Assembly (NCBI GenBank): GCA_022577435.1
Contig: JAKOON010000004.1
Location: 4,115,001-4,179,000 of the forward strand
Length of the DNA: 64,000 nt
From: Embiotoca jacksoni
Lineage: Eukaryota; Chordata; Actinopteri; Embiotocidae
Reading direction: 5' to 3'
In this document: positions 1 through 14,829 of the stretch, one piece after another
Position numbering within the stretch: position 1 is the stretch's first letter
Layout of the letters: every line of letters begins with the position of its first letter
Position numbers and translations under genes: made by a program
The notes under the pieces: model-generated
Told to the model about the DNA's origin: nothing
The model's input: only the letters and a program-made list of their open reading frames with translations
The model's database searches: none

Positions 1-2336
1 TCTTGAGTCACAAGCACATTATGTCTCCCGCTGCACTGTCACTGTGTGCAATGATTAGTTTGATAAGCTTGCATAAAGTAGATTAGAATAGCCAAACTGA
101 TGAGATCAGATTAAGGACTAGCAGAATGGGGAGGCGGGGTGGGGTAAAGATTAAGATCAGTCATACTCAGATCACTGCCACATGAGGCCCCATCACATGA
201 ACGGTACAAACATGTAATTGTTGGAGTCCAAACATCACATTCACTCCTCACACAGCTTCTGCCTCATCTCATTAGTCCAAGGCAAAACAGATTACGGCCA
301 AAGCCCAGGGGGTCTGATTGATGTTGTTGTGATGGTGTCTTGATGTATTTGATCTCAATGTAATCCTGATGTTACTTATTGTCCATAATGAGAGATCTTT
401 TCTTTGACTTTTTTCTTTTGTTTTGGTTTTTTGGGGCTGTTGTGTCAGTGACAGACTTGGATATATTAATTTTTACTCCAATGATGGACACTACACCTTC
501 AAGCTCATAAATAACTCTATTTGACTTAGTATTATTGTAGTTTTATGTCAATAAAGAAATAATAACATTAGAATACATTACTTTGTCTGCACGTGAATTT
601 TAGGAAAGAGCATGAACGCTGCATTAATATGCACAGATATCAAAATTATATACTATTTTCCTATTTGAAAAAAAGTAATGAAAATGCCTCATGGTCATTT
701 CCATATTTTGTTCTAAATAAAATGTGCATGCGGAGTTTGTGGCACAGAAAACGTCAATACTTTTCCAGGTAATCTATTTTAATAAGGTCAGAAAAAAAAG
801 AAAAAGAAATGATGCAAAAAAAAGGGAACATTTTTTGGGTAATTTGGGTTTTATGGGGCCCAAAACAACAAGGAAGTACAGCCAAAAAACAAGTCTAAAA
901 CTGTGATACAACAGTCAGTGATGTCATTGTGTTATGTCGAATAAGCTTCCCGTATTAACATTTAAACATCATTCCCTGCCAACCTTGTAATTTGTTAAAG
1001 CCAGTCCTGTAACCAGGTAATGATAATGGAAACGGTTTGCTGTGCTCTTGAGAACACACAATATAGATTGCTCTGTTTGGTCTCATGTTGTCACCAGTAA
1101 TTTACTTGATTCTTGAATCAATACAGCAACGCAAGTCTGAAATTTCTCTTCTGCCTAATTTTTGAGCTGATTGATCACAAAGGCTGACCAGGAGGACGGA
1201 CAGCGTCTGCCGGTGGACATCTTTGTGTTATTGGACATCACTGCACGCACACATTCTTATTGAGCCGCAGCACAAGTGATTACAGTTTTGATTACTTCGG
1301 TTAACCATTTCATTGGTATGAGCTAAGTCTGTTCTTTTTTTATTAATCTGTTGGACACATGGATGTGTAGAGTGGTGCTAGATACTCAGACATAGATTGC
1401 TGTATTACGCTTGTGAACTGCATTGCTGTGAAAATGTCCCTCGTCACTGTGACCCTTGCCTTATGCCTTCATAATGTCGTCACCTCTTCTTAACAATGTG
1501 TTTTGCCGATGCTCAGAATGACTCAAGTTTTCTCATTTCACAGGTCACTCAGACAGATATTTATTCAATATGCTCATTAAAAGGCGACATGAGACATATC
1601 TGGCACATGCAGCCGGAGCATGCTTATGTGGCTAGAGGAGAAACCAATGATAATATGTTTATGAAGGCTGGAGACATACATTGACAACATATTTATTCAT
1701 GAACACGTCTTCCCCCAAAAAATGACTCTTGCGGCCACACAGAGATATAACAGCAGCCTGCCATCTAAGATCTTAGCTCTGCGGAGCTATGATTAAACAG
1801 ATATGAATGCATATGATATTCAGGCGCCATAACGCCATCATCAGTCATTTGACATAATTATGCATCATCAAGAGTCACGTGGTTTGACATAAATGACAGT
1901 GATCCATGAGCCCCCTGCTTCATTCAAATCAGGGGAAACAGATGATTGTGACAGGAGGAGTGCATTAAATATTTAGATCAGGACTCTACATGTTCATATG
2001 GAATGATTTTACAGTCCACTTTTTGAAAGCAACCCTTTACATTTGGGCGTCTGAGGCAACACTTTAACAGATCTAACACGACAATTTATTGATCATTGGG
2101 GGGAACTGTAAAAAGTGCTCATAACGGGGATATTTATATTGTCGTCCACTGCAGCATAATGACAAATCACTGTGCAGGTGTTGTTTAATTGGAGACAGTC
2201 ACAGAGTGTGCACATGCTGTAGATTAGTGGAGGAAGATTAAAGGAATGTAGGTGTGTGTTATTTAAAAAAGAACAGTACAGTATTTATAAAAGGAACTGT
2301 GTAGGAGTGCGTAGGAGGTTACCCATTCCTGCTGTT

Positions 2337-2338
<2 letters not shown>

Positions 2339-2417
<79 letters not shown>
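2339..2417 (+). repeat. (TG)n microsatellite
   Basis: About 79 bp of uninterrupted TG in intergenic DNA. Confidence 0.95.
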
Positions 2418-2418
<1 letters not shown>

Positions 2419-5400
2419 TACCGTGCATTGATTGTTGCTGCGACTTAGCCTTAACTGACCTGCTGATCTAATATTCATTCCTTTCCCTTCTTACACACTG
2501 TGTTGTTAAGTCTTCTTTGGTTCACAGATTCCTACTTTACTGTACTTCACTGTGCTCTCTAGTAAATATATATGCCTACAGTATATACGGTATATTATGG
2601 TATGTATATTGTTTATACAGTATGCAGTATAGTAATCATCACGGCTTTTGTTTTTTTTAGCATCTGCTCGTGAGAAGATTGTTTTCGAATAAAAACCTCA
2701 GCTGAGTGGAAATATCCACCACGACCAATATGTTCTGGTAACACAGAAGGCACCAGAATGTAGCCTTTATATAAAATGGTACCTCGAGTTTCGGTTTAAC
2801 GGGACACCTGAAAACATGAATATTTGTAACATAAGAAAGTACAGAATACCAAAGAACATAATAATAATATCAAGTAAAACAGACATTTTATAGTAAAACA
2901 AGGGCTTGGAAATGCTACAAAGGCCTCTACAATCTACACTGAAACATGTCTTCACTGATCAGGTCACAAGAGGCCACAGCTGATATACGACAACTTGTTT
3001 AAGGGTGTGTCTAAAAATGGCCTGCAGTGGCTCCAGCCCCGATGAGTTTGTGTTCCTGTTTGTACTTTTCAGATTTTACTCTGCGCTGATCGCTTTGATT
3101 AAAGCTGTGTTAAGTTAATGGTGATGAGAACCAATCTTTTCTGCTGCTTTGGCTGTGCTGTTGTTGCTTTCCTCTGGAGATTCAGTAGGATGCTTTTATT
3201 GAAAAGAGGAAATGCAATGTGTTTATCATAGAGCTTAATTACAGCTGCTATTCTCCAAAACATGTAGGCCAAATTTACTACAGTGTTGGACATCTTTGGT
3301 TTGAAATAATGCAATCAAAAACACAGTAAGCTGAAAAGGTCTGCAGGTGAGAGGCACTCTGTGGTTTGTGACTACTACACCTCCAACATGTGGTCACAGT
3401 AAACATCTTTACCTCGCGGTGCGGTGCAGTGGAAAAATACTCAGACCATGCCAGTGCAGCTCCACTGCTGGCTGCAATTCACCGCTATGGAAAAACAAAA
3501 TTAGATATCAGTGGTGGAATTGGCAGCGTCTCAGACAATGAATGGCAACGTTCAACTGTCCTATTCATTATACTGCGAGGAACATCTCCTACGTGAATAA
3601 ACAATATGTAATTTTTTTTTTTTTTTTTTTTTTTAAATCATTATTTTCACTTTGTGCCTCATTTTCTTATCTTGGTCAAAGGAGTGTAGATGCAAGCTGC
3701 CTGCCATGTTACAGCAGCTGATGTTCACAAAATAACGCAACAAAACAGGAATAAATACGCTTTAACTCCCCCACTGCCACCAATGACCTCAGACGTTTGA
3801 ATGTGCCGTAACTTGGTCTAGTCACATCACATTCAGCAGTTACTGAGGATGTGTGTGACCTTATAACCTTAAAGGGAAAGTAGATGAATCCCGACCTCTC
3901 ACTCACTCATGTAGTTTTAAACGTGCGTCCTGACAAACCTCTCGATCAGGTTAATGTTACAGATTTATATCAGTCCAAAGGTGTTGTCTTTAAAATCCAT
4001 ACCCAAGACCAAATAACAACGGCTCTCTTCTCTCGCTAAATGGCTCAGAGCAAACGTGTTTTTTTTTCTTCAGCAGTACTGGTCCCAGCTCAAATCAAAT
4101 GGGAGCATGGAGGCAAAATTCAATTACCGATGGTCACTTGAGACTCATTTGATATGCATTCCTATTCTGGAAGATAACTATAATCCGTCTGGCTTGCTGC
4201 AGAAACAATCTGAAAATGTACATGCTTATAGGTCTGAAGGATTCAAAGAGGAAACTATAATTGAGGTTTCACTACTGAAAGCAACACGTAACAGGCTATA
4301 TTTCAAGCCTTGCCAGTAATTGTTAGTCATATGCCAATTTCCATAAACTATAGACACAGACGGACACAAAAACATAGTAAAATGAGAAATACTGCAATGT
4401 TGTTTCATTGTTGCACGTGGATGACAGTTTCTTTTTGCGAGGTAGCCACAAGTTAAGTATAGTCTGAATGAAAATGTGTTTGTGTTTGTCACCGCCAAAG
4501 GATGTTTTAAAAATACACAAGAAGCACATTTCCGACCCCGTACGACCAGGCAGCTTGCTTAAAAAAAGACATAACGGCAATCTGGTGTGATAAACACAAC
4601 ACTGGTTGAGGATGAGCTCAGCTGTTTGGCCCACATGATCTCAAAGGTCAGCGGTTGTAATCTCACTACCAAATGCCTCACAAGGCTTAAGGGGCCTGTG
4701 TTCTCCGTCAGAAGTGCCTGTTAGATCATCAGATATCATTGGAACTGACGTCAGATTAAAGGGCATCAGTTTCCAACCATTTCTGTAACTTTCTCAAACC
4801 AGTATTTACTCCACAGTTTGATCAACCGTTTGCAGATGTAAAATAAGCTTAAACATCTCTTTTGAACCTTTTTTCATTCTGGATACATCTACTTCACTAA
4901 ATGTTTAATGTGAGTAACCATGTGTAACAGTACGAATACCTTCCTGGAGAGACTGGAGATGTTGTGAAAATCAGGTACACTTGATTTAATTTGTGGTTGG
5001 ACAACACTTTGCATGAACTGCTTCCTTTCCTGCACAACCCAGCCTTTAGTAGAGCCTCATACTATTTCCTCTTGATATCACAACTACATCTCATCAAAGA
5101 TTGGATAATAAGGCATAATAATGAAGGTGAAGAAATAGCATACACAAAAAGCATAAAGAAGCTGTAGTCAACACTCCTTAAACTTTACTATTCTTCCCAT
5201 TCTGCCTCATCTAGGGACTTTTATAAACTGGATTTAGTCAAGGTAATTACCCCAAATATTACACATCTTAAACATTCAACATCATTAAAATGACTAACAC
5301 TGACTGTAGCACATTCCCATCTCTCATAGTTTTAGTGATATTAGTTCCAACTACAGAAAAGGCTTCAGTAGGTACGGATCAATTTATCAAAACTGTGACC

Positions 5401-6642
5401 CCCAGCCCTGTGAGTGACCATGAGGACCAAAAGGTACTCATTTATGACAGGACAGAATATCTAAATTCATCTGCCAGGTCATATCAGAGCTGCCACTGTG
5501 GGACATCAGTCTCAATTGAGACAACAGCGCCCCCAACACCTCCCTATCCTTGTCTGTTTTGGGACCCTAACTTTGGGGGCTTGGTACACAGGATGTATAA
5601 TGTGGGCTACCACTTGCCCTGTTTTTTTTTCTTTTAGCCTACATTTATTCACACTGTGGCAAATTGGCACAGCATATTACACTCTGACACAACTGTAACA
5701 GATAATTACATCACACAAGGGATTTCTCATGTTTTCAATGATGTAAGAAGACAATTTTGGAATATACTATCTGTCTCCAATTTGGTCTAAATTTTTGTTT
5801 TTGGCCTGTTTTACACAATATTACACGCACACACATAATGATAATGATCGCGTGTATATGCACAGGCATGCACTCATACACACTCACTTGCTCCTACCAG
5901 ATTAGGTTAGAGCTCAGAAGAAGTAGCTCATAATAAAAGCAGTGGCTGACCATAACGCAGGTATTAGGAGCAATTTTATTACCTGGTGTGTGGTCTTTAA
6001 ACAAGCACTCTGTATATACAGCATGTGTTTTTATGTGTGCATTAATTACTCTGTAGTGTTACTACTTTATTAGCATGTGCAGTCACTTTGTTACAGTGCA
6101 GTAAAGCCCCGCATATGTGCGTGTGATACTAATTTTAATGAAGACCAAAAAGAGAGCGAGAGACATCATAAAGTTAAATTAAGCATGTAGTGTAATTAGC
6201 CAATTAAGTGTTTAATTAGATGTTGATGAGGCTTTGCCACAAACGAGGAAATAGCACTCCCTCAGGTCAAAGAGGCCTTACCCCAACAAAAAGAAAATCA
6301 CTCTGACAAAGGACACAATTACATTTGCGCATACATGTTAATTCACGCTCGCAAAAACTCACAGCCTGTTGTAATTATGAAGTACAGTATGGTTGTTTAT
6401 GTGTTCATCTAAAATTAGCCATGGAATTAGTTTTTTTTAATGATTCCATTACCAGATTATTAGCATATCTGATATACGGCTTTAATTACATCCTCATCAC
6501 ATCTTGTAGTTTAATTGGACTGTTTATATCCACCAATTGTAAACTCATTCAGTAACGTTCCCATTATGTTTGTGTAACCCACAACAATTAACTGAAGACA
6601 GTCAAATTAAACTGTGGGGTTGATAGTGTAGTGTTCAATATG

Positions 6643-6658
6643 ACCAGTAGGGGGCGGT
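6643..6658 (+). promoter_or_regulatory. CTCF-type motif
   Basis: ACCAGTAGGGGGCGGTG on the plus strand fits the CTCF core without mismatch. It is isolated in intergenic DNA. Confidence 0.45.
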
Positions 6659-7089
6659 GAGCGCCTGCACACCCGCCGAGGTCAACACGAAAAAAATAAC
6701 GTGGTTTTAGCAATTAAAAAGTTTACTTCATTCAGGACAAAAGTACCATGTGTCAGCATTTTGTTGTTCACAGGAAGGTCACGGAGGACCGGTGAGAATG
6801 TTTTATTTTTCTGTGCTAGCTTGAGTTCATTTCCATGACCATGAAATAAAAAATAACTGAAACTACTAACTTCTTCTAAACAACTTGCAGGACAGCAGTA
6901 CACAATTGTTTGCCTTGTATGGCGACGGTTGTATGGTTTTATGTACGATGTAGCTTGAGCTACTGTGAGCCAGTGAGATGCAGTGAAAACAAAGTGAAGG
7001 AGTGCAGTGCATTAGTAGTTAGTATACAGTGCTGGTAAATAACCCAGTTTTTCAGTGTGGATGTGCACGTCTGTGTCGCCAGGAACGTC

Positions 7090-7838
7090 GTACCTGAGGG
7101 GGGACAAACAGGTGAGGACTCGGGTGTGTGGGGTCACTGATGATGCTCTACTTCAGCATCTTTTGTTGGACATATTCTTTATGGGTGACAGACCAGCTCC
7201 AGTGACTCTTTGGGGTTTGTCTTGACCACCTGCTCAGTCTGGTGCTGTTGTGTAATCATACCAAACCGGGATACAGTTGGTCAGCATGCTCTCCGAGAAA
7301 GTAGTGAGAATCCTGGTTGACCATCCTTAAAGAGGAGGCTCGGGCACTCTGGTGTGCATTTGAGGAGAGAAGGATGTGTGGAGGATCCATGAGGTCTTTA
7401 GTGATGTGGACTCCCACATAGTTGTAGACGCTCTCCACAGCAGTGCCAATGGTGGCCGGGTGTCCACTGTGTTTCCTTCGCTGACTCCTAAAATCGACAA
7501 TCAGCTCCTTCGTCCTTCTGATGTTGTGGCGCAAGTTGTTGTTTGCAAAGCAGTTTCATCTCCACCCTATGGTTGTCGTCATCGTGGAACTGAATAACAG
7601 AATTTGCGCTGTGCTCGGCAACACAGTCATCAGGGAATAGGAGGTAGAGCATTGGTACACTGCCCCGGTGGTCAGCGGTGTTCAGGATGCATACGGTGGA
7701 GGTGTGCTTACCCGTTCCAACAGACGGATGTCTGCCAGTAAGAAAGTCCAAAACCCATCTGCAGGAGGTGTTGTTAAGTCCCAAGTTTTCCAAATAGCTT
7801 TGTGGGGATGATTGCTTGCTTAACACCACAAGACACAT
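7090..7838 (-). pseudogene. L2/CR1-type LINE reverse transcriptase fossil
   Basis: Two overlapping minus-strand frames carry LINE-type sequence: WVLDFLTGRHPSVGTGKHTS and then a decayed DDCVAEHSANSVIQFHDDDN in one, and TKELIVDFRSQRRKH with VESVYNYVGVHITKDL in the next. These correspond to the finger/palm region, the degenerate catalytic FADD segment and the KTKELIVDFR motif typical of teleost L2-clade elements. A frameshift separates them, and the sequence decays further towards 7090. No intact ORF, no endonuclease domain. Confidence 0.75.
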
Positions 7839-9654
7839 GGTATTTGTCCGAATATTCTACCAGTTACGTAGGAGTGAATTTACAGTATTTTTTTTCAGCT
7901 CTGTATACATGATTGCAACACTCTCGATGAAGGTAGAAACTTCCTGGTTGGTAATGCAATTATTTTCATTGTTAAATTAATCATTCTTGTTTTGCAGTGG
8001 TAAAATGTTATTAGTCAGGGAACATAAACTTCAAATATGATGAATAATTTGTTGAATGCCCCTCACATACACACAGGCAACGGCTACATAATCGCATTTA
8101 TTTGAAGCGCAACATGCTATGAGTTGAGCATGATATCTAATAAATTGGATGTTGATTGGGGTTGTAATAAAAATCTATATGGAGACAGAGACGCACATGA
8201 ACATGCTGCATATACCCAGTCACACACACACACATACATACAAGTCCATGCATGCACAAACGCTGTGCTAATGAAAGAATCAGTCATAATAACATATCCT
8301 GGACACGCAGTCATAAATATATTCATCCAACACTCAAGAGAGAGCGTTCAAGCAAAGAATTTGAAAAACGAGAATATTTGCTTTTATGTAGCGTTAGAAT
8401 TATTGATATGAGCCCACCCTCTCTTGGCCGTGCACAATTAAGGCGGAAGTGATAGATTATATGTATGATCATTGGCTGATCTGCACATGCACACACACAT
8501 AATATAACGACTGCACCGCCACATGAATATGTAATGAAGTCTACACTGAAATTAGAGGGACAGAGTTTTACATCATTCTACCTACTCCTTCTTCATCTTT
8601 CTCACTTTCACTCCTCCTCCCCCCATCTCCTCTCTTCCCTCCCCTCTCTATTGCTCGGAGGCCTGCAGCTTTTAAATATTTAACACTTCAGAATGATCTG
8701 CGTCCATCTTCCTTTTCTTTACATCAGAGTGCTACGCTTGAACCGAGGCTAAGCATACAGAGAAATAAGCCATTTTCGCAGGTTATCGTCATACACTCCG
8801 GAAATTTCAGAGGCATATTTCTCTGGGTATGCGGTAGGTGGAGATCACAGAAGACCACATGTGTATTGTATAGTAGGGTAAAACATTCTGTCTGCCAGCC
8901 TCATCATCAGTCTGTGTGGGTAGTGGCTAGAGGAGTAATGGAGTGGTTCTGGCAACCATGGGGGTGGAGGATGTGAGGAGGTGGACTGATTGCCAGAGAA
9001 CACGGGAAATGTCGTCCTCAGGCACTGGACACCCCCTGCGGGACAGACAACTTTGACTGCCTGCAATCTGAAACGTCAATAGTGGTTTAAAAAAAAAAAG
9101 GGTCCACACGTAGCAAGAATTTGTGAACGGTGGGACAATTTAAGAATTAAAGAGAGGTCTGAGAATCTTTTATTCCTTAGAATCATAGAGAAGTCAGAGG
9201 TGAGAAGTCTTCAGCCCGACAAAAGATAACTTATTTTTTTTAAGCTTCAGTTTGACCCAACAAATTCTGAAAGAATCCACCCACAAACCCTCAAAACATT
9301 GAAACGTTAAAGACCAAAACCAAAGATGTATTCATTCGAACAGGTATTGTTTGTGTGGCGTAAAGACTATTTTTCACGGCATCCAGCAAAACAAAGTAGG
9401 AAATAACAATAAACTAAAAAATAAACCATTTATCAACTAATATCTGCTAGAAGCACAAAAATCAGGGGAAAAAAAAAAAGACCAAATCAGGAAGTTAACA
9501 AAACAGGCAAACAAAAATCTTCTGATCCCGGTGGGATGCGAGGCTGAGCAGAAGATGAAACAAAACAGTGTGGCACACACGATGTGACGGACTCGTACAA
9601 AAACGGCAAATAAGATTAGGCCTATATAACTTTAACAAGACCAAGTAACTGTAA

Positions 9655-9912
9655 CACTGCTTTTGTCTCTGTGAGGCTGTATCCAAGTACAGCAATGCTT
9701 TGTGCTAAATGTGAAGAGGAGGATGAGCATGTCAGTTTTGAAGGTCTGGAAAACTGGTTTGGATTTTTTTTCTATTTTGACGTGATAGCGGCACTAGATG
9801 AAAAGTCAAAGGGTCAGCAAAGTCAGTAGGATTCATCCTCGTGTCACCACTGACATCTGTACCCAATGTCATGGTAATGCATCCAATTGTTGGGATATTT
9901 CAGTCAGGCCTG
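9655..9912 (+). repeat. teleost interspersed repeat, copy 1
   Basis: Carries ctctgtgaggctgtat and gtgctaaatg near its start, then the tail agatgaaaagtcaaagggtc, gacatctgtacccaatgtca and ttgttgggatatttcagtc. I recognise this as a family very common in percomorph genomes. It shares the first block and several tail blocks with 52255-52556 in the same orientation. Confidence 0.6.
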
Positions 9913-10269
9913 TCAATCAAACAGACACGCCCCAAAAAACACAGCTCTTTAAAGTTTATTTTATAATTAATAACAGGAGTATTTTCATATGGATGTCCAG
10001 AACACTAATCTGTAAGAGTGAATTTAGCGAATGACATACAGACATTTTTTTTCATTGACTGATAATTTCATGAGTGAAGTTGAATATTAGTCTTTGGAAA
10101 CCATCACTTTTTGGAGCCAAACTCTAGCAGCATTTGGTGGTATTCCAGTTTTAGGCCCTTTCGCATTGGCATCATTTTTAGAAGCCAGAAGCTTCGTCCA
10201 CTTTATTACACAGTCTATGAGTTGGGCAGTATTTAACACATCATTGGTTTTGGGTTTTTTTTATTGGAT

Positions 10270-10300
<31 letters not shown>

Positions 10301-12437
10301 TACAGACACTCTTTTTAACACACCACAGTCTTCCAAGTCTAGATAGAAATTTATCTTATTTTCTTCCTTTTTAAAGACATTCATCCAACAGTCTGGTGAA
10401 TGAGAGACAAGTTATAGAGAAGCATTTATATCTACTCATTTACTCATTAATGGCTTTGTTTAGGTGACCGTAACTGATTAAGATGAGACAGCGCCTCATT
10501 GGGCATACATTAAAAACACAATTCCAGAATGAAACCCCATCGGAAGGCTTGACATGAGGGGGCAGGGAGTCTGAGTGCCACGGCACTGAGGTTTTCTCAT
10601 CACAACAGTGAAAATGTCTGTCACCATTCGGTGTGACTGAGGCTGCAGCAGAATTCCTCATTTACATACATTTACATATCAACGTTTCACTTGTTCTGTT
10701 TCCTGTTTAATGCGGTTTCAACAAGATGGTAAGAGTGAGGACCAGTTAACTAATACCTTATAGATGCAAACATTGTGGTATTGTGCATGAATGCATGGCT
10801 GTACGTCTATGTATGTCTATGTGTGTGTGGGGAATGAAATGTATATTTGCCCATACAGTTTACAGTGTGTGAGTGTCATAGGTGGACCGAGAAAAATATT
10901 AAACTGAGGTCAATTCATATGAATCTGCAAGGGTTGAGCTGGCAAGACATACATACTTTATATGACATTAAATTTGAACTGAGAATAATCAAAAGCAGAG
11001 GAAACGCCTGGCATAGAGAACAGACATTTGGTCAATGCATGGCTGCCCTTGTGTACAAAATAAATTATATATCAAAAGGATGTAAAGGAAAGTCATTAAA
11101 TATACATTTGCATTTGGAGGCCTTTGGGGTCTGAGAAATGGCGGTTTTGCAATTTGCAGCCTCACAAGATGAGTCGTGACGGTGATAGTGTGTGGAAGGA
11201 GCTCTGATATGCAAAACATTGAGTGGCTGATGATCTGAGCTTTCATGTGTGACGGTACTGGAATAGAAAGATTTGTCACCACCTTCCACGGTTTCACTTG
11301 TCTTCATCAGCAGCAATGTCTTTTCTTCAGTTACAAGCTGTCAACCTTTAATAAATACAGACTAGACACAGCATGGCAATGTCAGCACCAATTTAGATCG
11401 TTTGCAAAGTTTCAGTCTGGAAAGCCTTGCAGTTAATCACCAGGCCGCAAACGCACCAGCGACAACAAAGCACAGAATTGCTTCATAAAGTAATTTGATG
11501 ATCTAATTAAGAATAACGATTAGACATCTCTTCCACGCTTCCTTCTTATACAAATAAATTAAGAGATGGTTATGATAATAAGCCTGAACTCTTAATTTGT
11601 CTACAAAGTAAAGGATTCGATGACAGAGAGTATGACAAAGGGCAGGAGCCGACACGGGGGAGGACAAACAGATGGATGGAAATTAATGAATAAATGAACA
11701 TCATGCTTTTTTAAATTTATGCTAGATAGCTACAAAATCTACTTTTTGAAAATATGAACAACACGTCTAACTTTTGTGTTGCATGACTAAGTACATTATT
11801 TTGTGGTTAGCATTTAAAGAGGTCCATGAAAGAATTCATAAACATTTATATGATATTTTTCTTTATAATATTGGGATATACTAGCTGGTTCTACCTACTA
11901 ATAAGAAAAGGCTTCTCTATATATAGACATTTTCTACATTAGTTACCTGCTAAAGATGCTTCTGACCTGGGACATCCAGGTTTAACCTGTATATATAACT
12001 TTTAGCAATATATCAGGTGTCTACTCACGACCCTGTGTGTTTTCATTTTAAAGCGAATCAGGCAGAACGATTAAATAGTCAGCTTTATGCCAGCGCTGAG
12101 AGTTAATAAAGATTAATTAGCGTACTAGATACAAACATTTCGTTGTGGAAGTCATCAGGGGGTCAGTAACCAGAAATGAGAAGACTGCTTTTGGTTACGT
12201 CTGAGTAAAACAAGATCAAGTAGTTTTAAATATGCCACAGATTTTGAGGATAAACATGGCTCTAGACACATTTTTTTTTACATTAGTTGCACAGATGCAC
12301 AACATTTTTCATTGAGCATTTTGGTGACGCAATCCCACATTGGCGATGGCGGTTCGGTTTAATGAATGTTGAAGCAGCTTTTCAGTGAATTTAAAAAGTG
12401 AAATAGTAATTGTACTTTACAGTACACCTGCAGGACA

Positions 12438-12439
<2 letters not shown>

Positions 12440-12501
<62 letters not shown>
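12440..12501 (+). repeat. (TG)n microsatellite
   Basis: About 62 bp of uninterrupted TG in intergenic DNA. Confidence 0.95.
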
Positions 12502-12503
<2 letters not shown>

Positions 12504-14829
12504 GTAAAACAACGAGGGTGATTGGGTCACCCAGTGAATCAAGAGCTGACAGGCCGTGTTGTTGCCACTATGTTGCTTTATGTAACAGTTTGTCAGCTGA
12601 TAGCAGCTCAGGAATCGCTGGTGGAGACTATAAACATGGAAGTTTCCAGACTGAAAGGCCGAAGGCGTCTCTTTATTTCTCTGGAGGGGATTGCCGTTGC
12701 CCGCCTCTTTATAGCTTTCCCCTCATTTCCCGTGTTGATGGAAAATACTCATGGCACACAAATATAAAAGGTCAGAAACACATGCATGCACAAACAGAAG
12801 GTAATCGGGGAAAGCCTTTGCATCCCTCAAGCATGCCGTCGCCACAGGGCTCCTGTATGCGATTGTGTGTTTAATCTGAAGTCCCCTGAGATGGTGAAGG
12901 ACAGCCACGCTCTGTAATACTGTTGAGCCAGCATGTGTCGCCATGGTGTAAGCACATTTTCTGACATACTCAGACCACTGTTGAAAAACAACTAACTCCC
13001 ATGAGGGTAGCACCCCCCCCCCCCCAACCCCTCCCTCACCCCACACAACGGTGTGACAGCATTTGTGTCTGCGAGCGTGTGTTGATGCAGGTGTTGCTGT
13101 GGCCGTCACAAAGGCTAATGGAAGGACCCATCAGCAGCACAACAACCCTAATAGTACTGTAAATACTTGCTCTGCTGGTGTAATGATAGCTTTGTTCAAT
13201 AATTCAACAGCTGCTGGGAAAATCACCAATCCAGTTTTCTGAAAGACCAAACAACATTGGAGACAATGTCATCAGACAACCAGCGGCACAACGCAGCGCT
13301 TATTGGACAAAATCAATTATGAGCCCCATGCATAGCTCCACTCAACAGTTCAGTGCAGCCTCTGACGCAGTGTACAATATATGAAAGTGAAATCAAAGAA
13401 CTAATGTTTTTGTATGATTCCAGTCTTTTGACTGTCAGATTTGCGGTGTTCGTAGATGTAGCTGGTTTTCTTCAGCCTTTTCGTTTGTTGTAATTGGGTT
13501 TCTTTTAGCGGTAGCACATTTGTTAATGAGGCTTGAGGTAAGTGAAGACTTCACTTGGCATGTAAATGAAGAATCCAAGTCAATGAGAGATTCCCGCAGG
13601 CAGTTTGTAATATTAACTGAGTTCATTTAGCATGAAACATGGTAAAAGGTTATTTACTAAGTATCGTATGCTGTCGTAGATTTGTCTGCTGGATAAATTG
13701 GAACATAAGGTGCAGCGTTTTTTTTTTTTAAACAGCCAATGCACCCTGTTCAGCGAGCCCCCCCCCACCCCGACCTTTTACACAGGAAAGTGACATTAAG
13801 ACAGATGCCGGTGTTACGCATAATCAGCCGTGCATTCCTTCTCACCAGATAGTTTACGAATCATTTGTGGATAATTTACATCGTGATGTGACAAGACCAT
13901 AAAAGCTGAAGAAACTGTTTCCATCAGGTTGGTGTACCATGACTGAGATAAAGGTCAGTAATGGATGAGAGTGTAAAATGTATTTCTTTTTTTGTTAATA
14001 TATCTGGTTAACGACAAAAAAAAAAAAAAAAAGGAAAAGTTGTGTTCCACCAAAGCTGTAATATTTAACTGAGTGTTCACACCCTTAGCTGCTAATGTTC
14101 ACACATCACCCACAATCCTCTCCTCGCACACGGAAAGAACAGTACCTAATCACTATTCCTCATTGGTGTGAAGACTGGACCTTACAGAGTGTATCTTTTT
14201 TCTCCTTGTTTAACACCGCAAACGTGAACTGCATGTCTAACCGAAGGAGGACGCATACATCTACACTGCTGTGCGGTTGAAAAGGCCCCCGTCAAAGAAC
14301 AGATGCTCTGTGCAGATAAATGAATTAATGAAACACTAGACATCCACACAAAAAAAACATTCCTCCACTGCTTTCTCCACATATTAAACAGCCGTTGGAT
14401 TTCTTCACGTGCAATTACGACAGACAAGACGTGGAATCCAGAGTGTGATGGGATGTAATGTTCCAATTACCTATTCATTCTTATCTGTTCCATCTTGCTT
14501 CCGCTCGTGTGGATAAGTCTGTAGTTCCCTTTTTGTCTGATTTCCAACTGCACCATGTCCCATCCTTTGCTCCCGGTACTAGACATTACCAGCTCATGAA
14601 TGCCGACCATCTGATCATACTGATGGTACAGAAGGGCCAGACAGACTGTCCTGTGCTAACTGCCAGTCATTTTACATCACAAGTTGTCCCAAATGTTTCA
14701 CTTCTTCCTGTTAGAGTTTGAAGGACTCCTCACCGTTCCCTTACAAGAAAATCTACAACAGCCATGAAAAATCAAAAGGCCCTTTGTGGAGCCCGTGTTT
14801 GGTTTGTCCATTCTGAGATACCGTATAAA

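Larger units (their letters stand above)
1..7079. other. intergenic DNA without a supported gene
   Basis: Open frames here are short and match nothing I know, including the longest, at 5290-5637. Contents: a (TG)n array at 2339-2417, a poly-T run near 3610-3634, two TAAT- and E-box-dense stretches that look like developmental enhancers (1735-1990, 6130-6560) and a CTCF-type motif at 6643-6658. Confidence 0.6.

Noticed and set aside
5290..5637. 115-residue plus-strand frame in the intergenic region
   Set aside because: No recognisable domain, ends in a homopolymer, and has no splice-site support.
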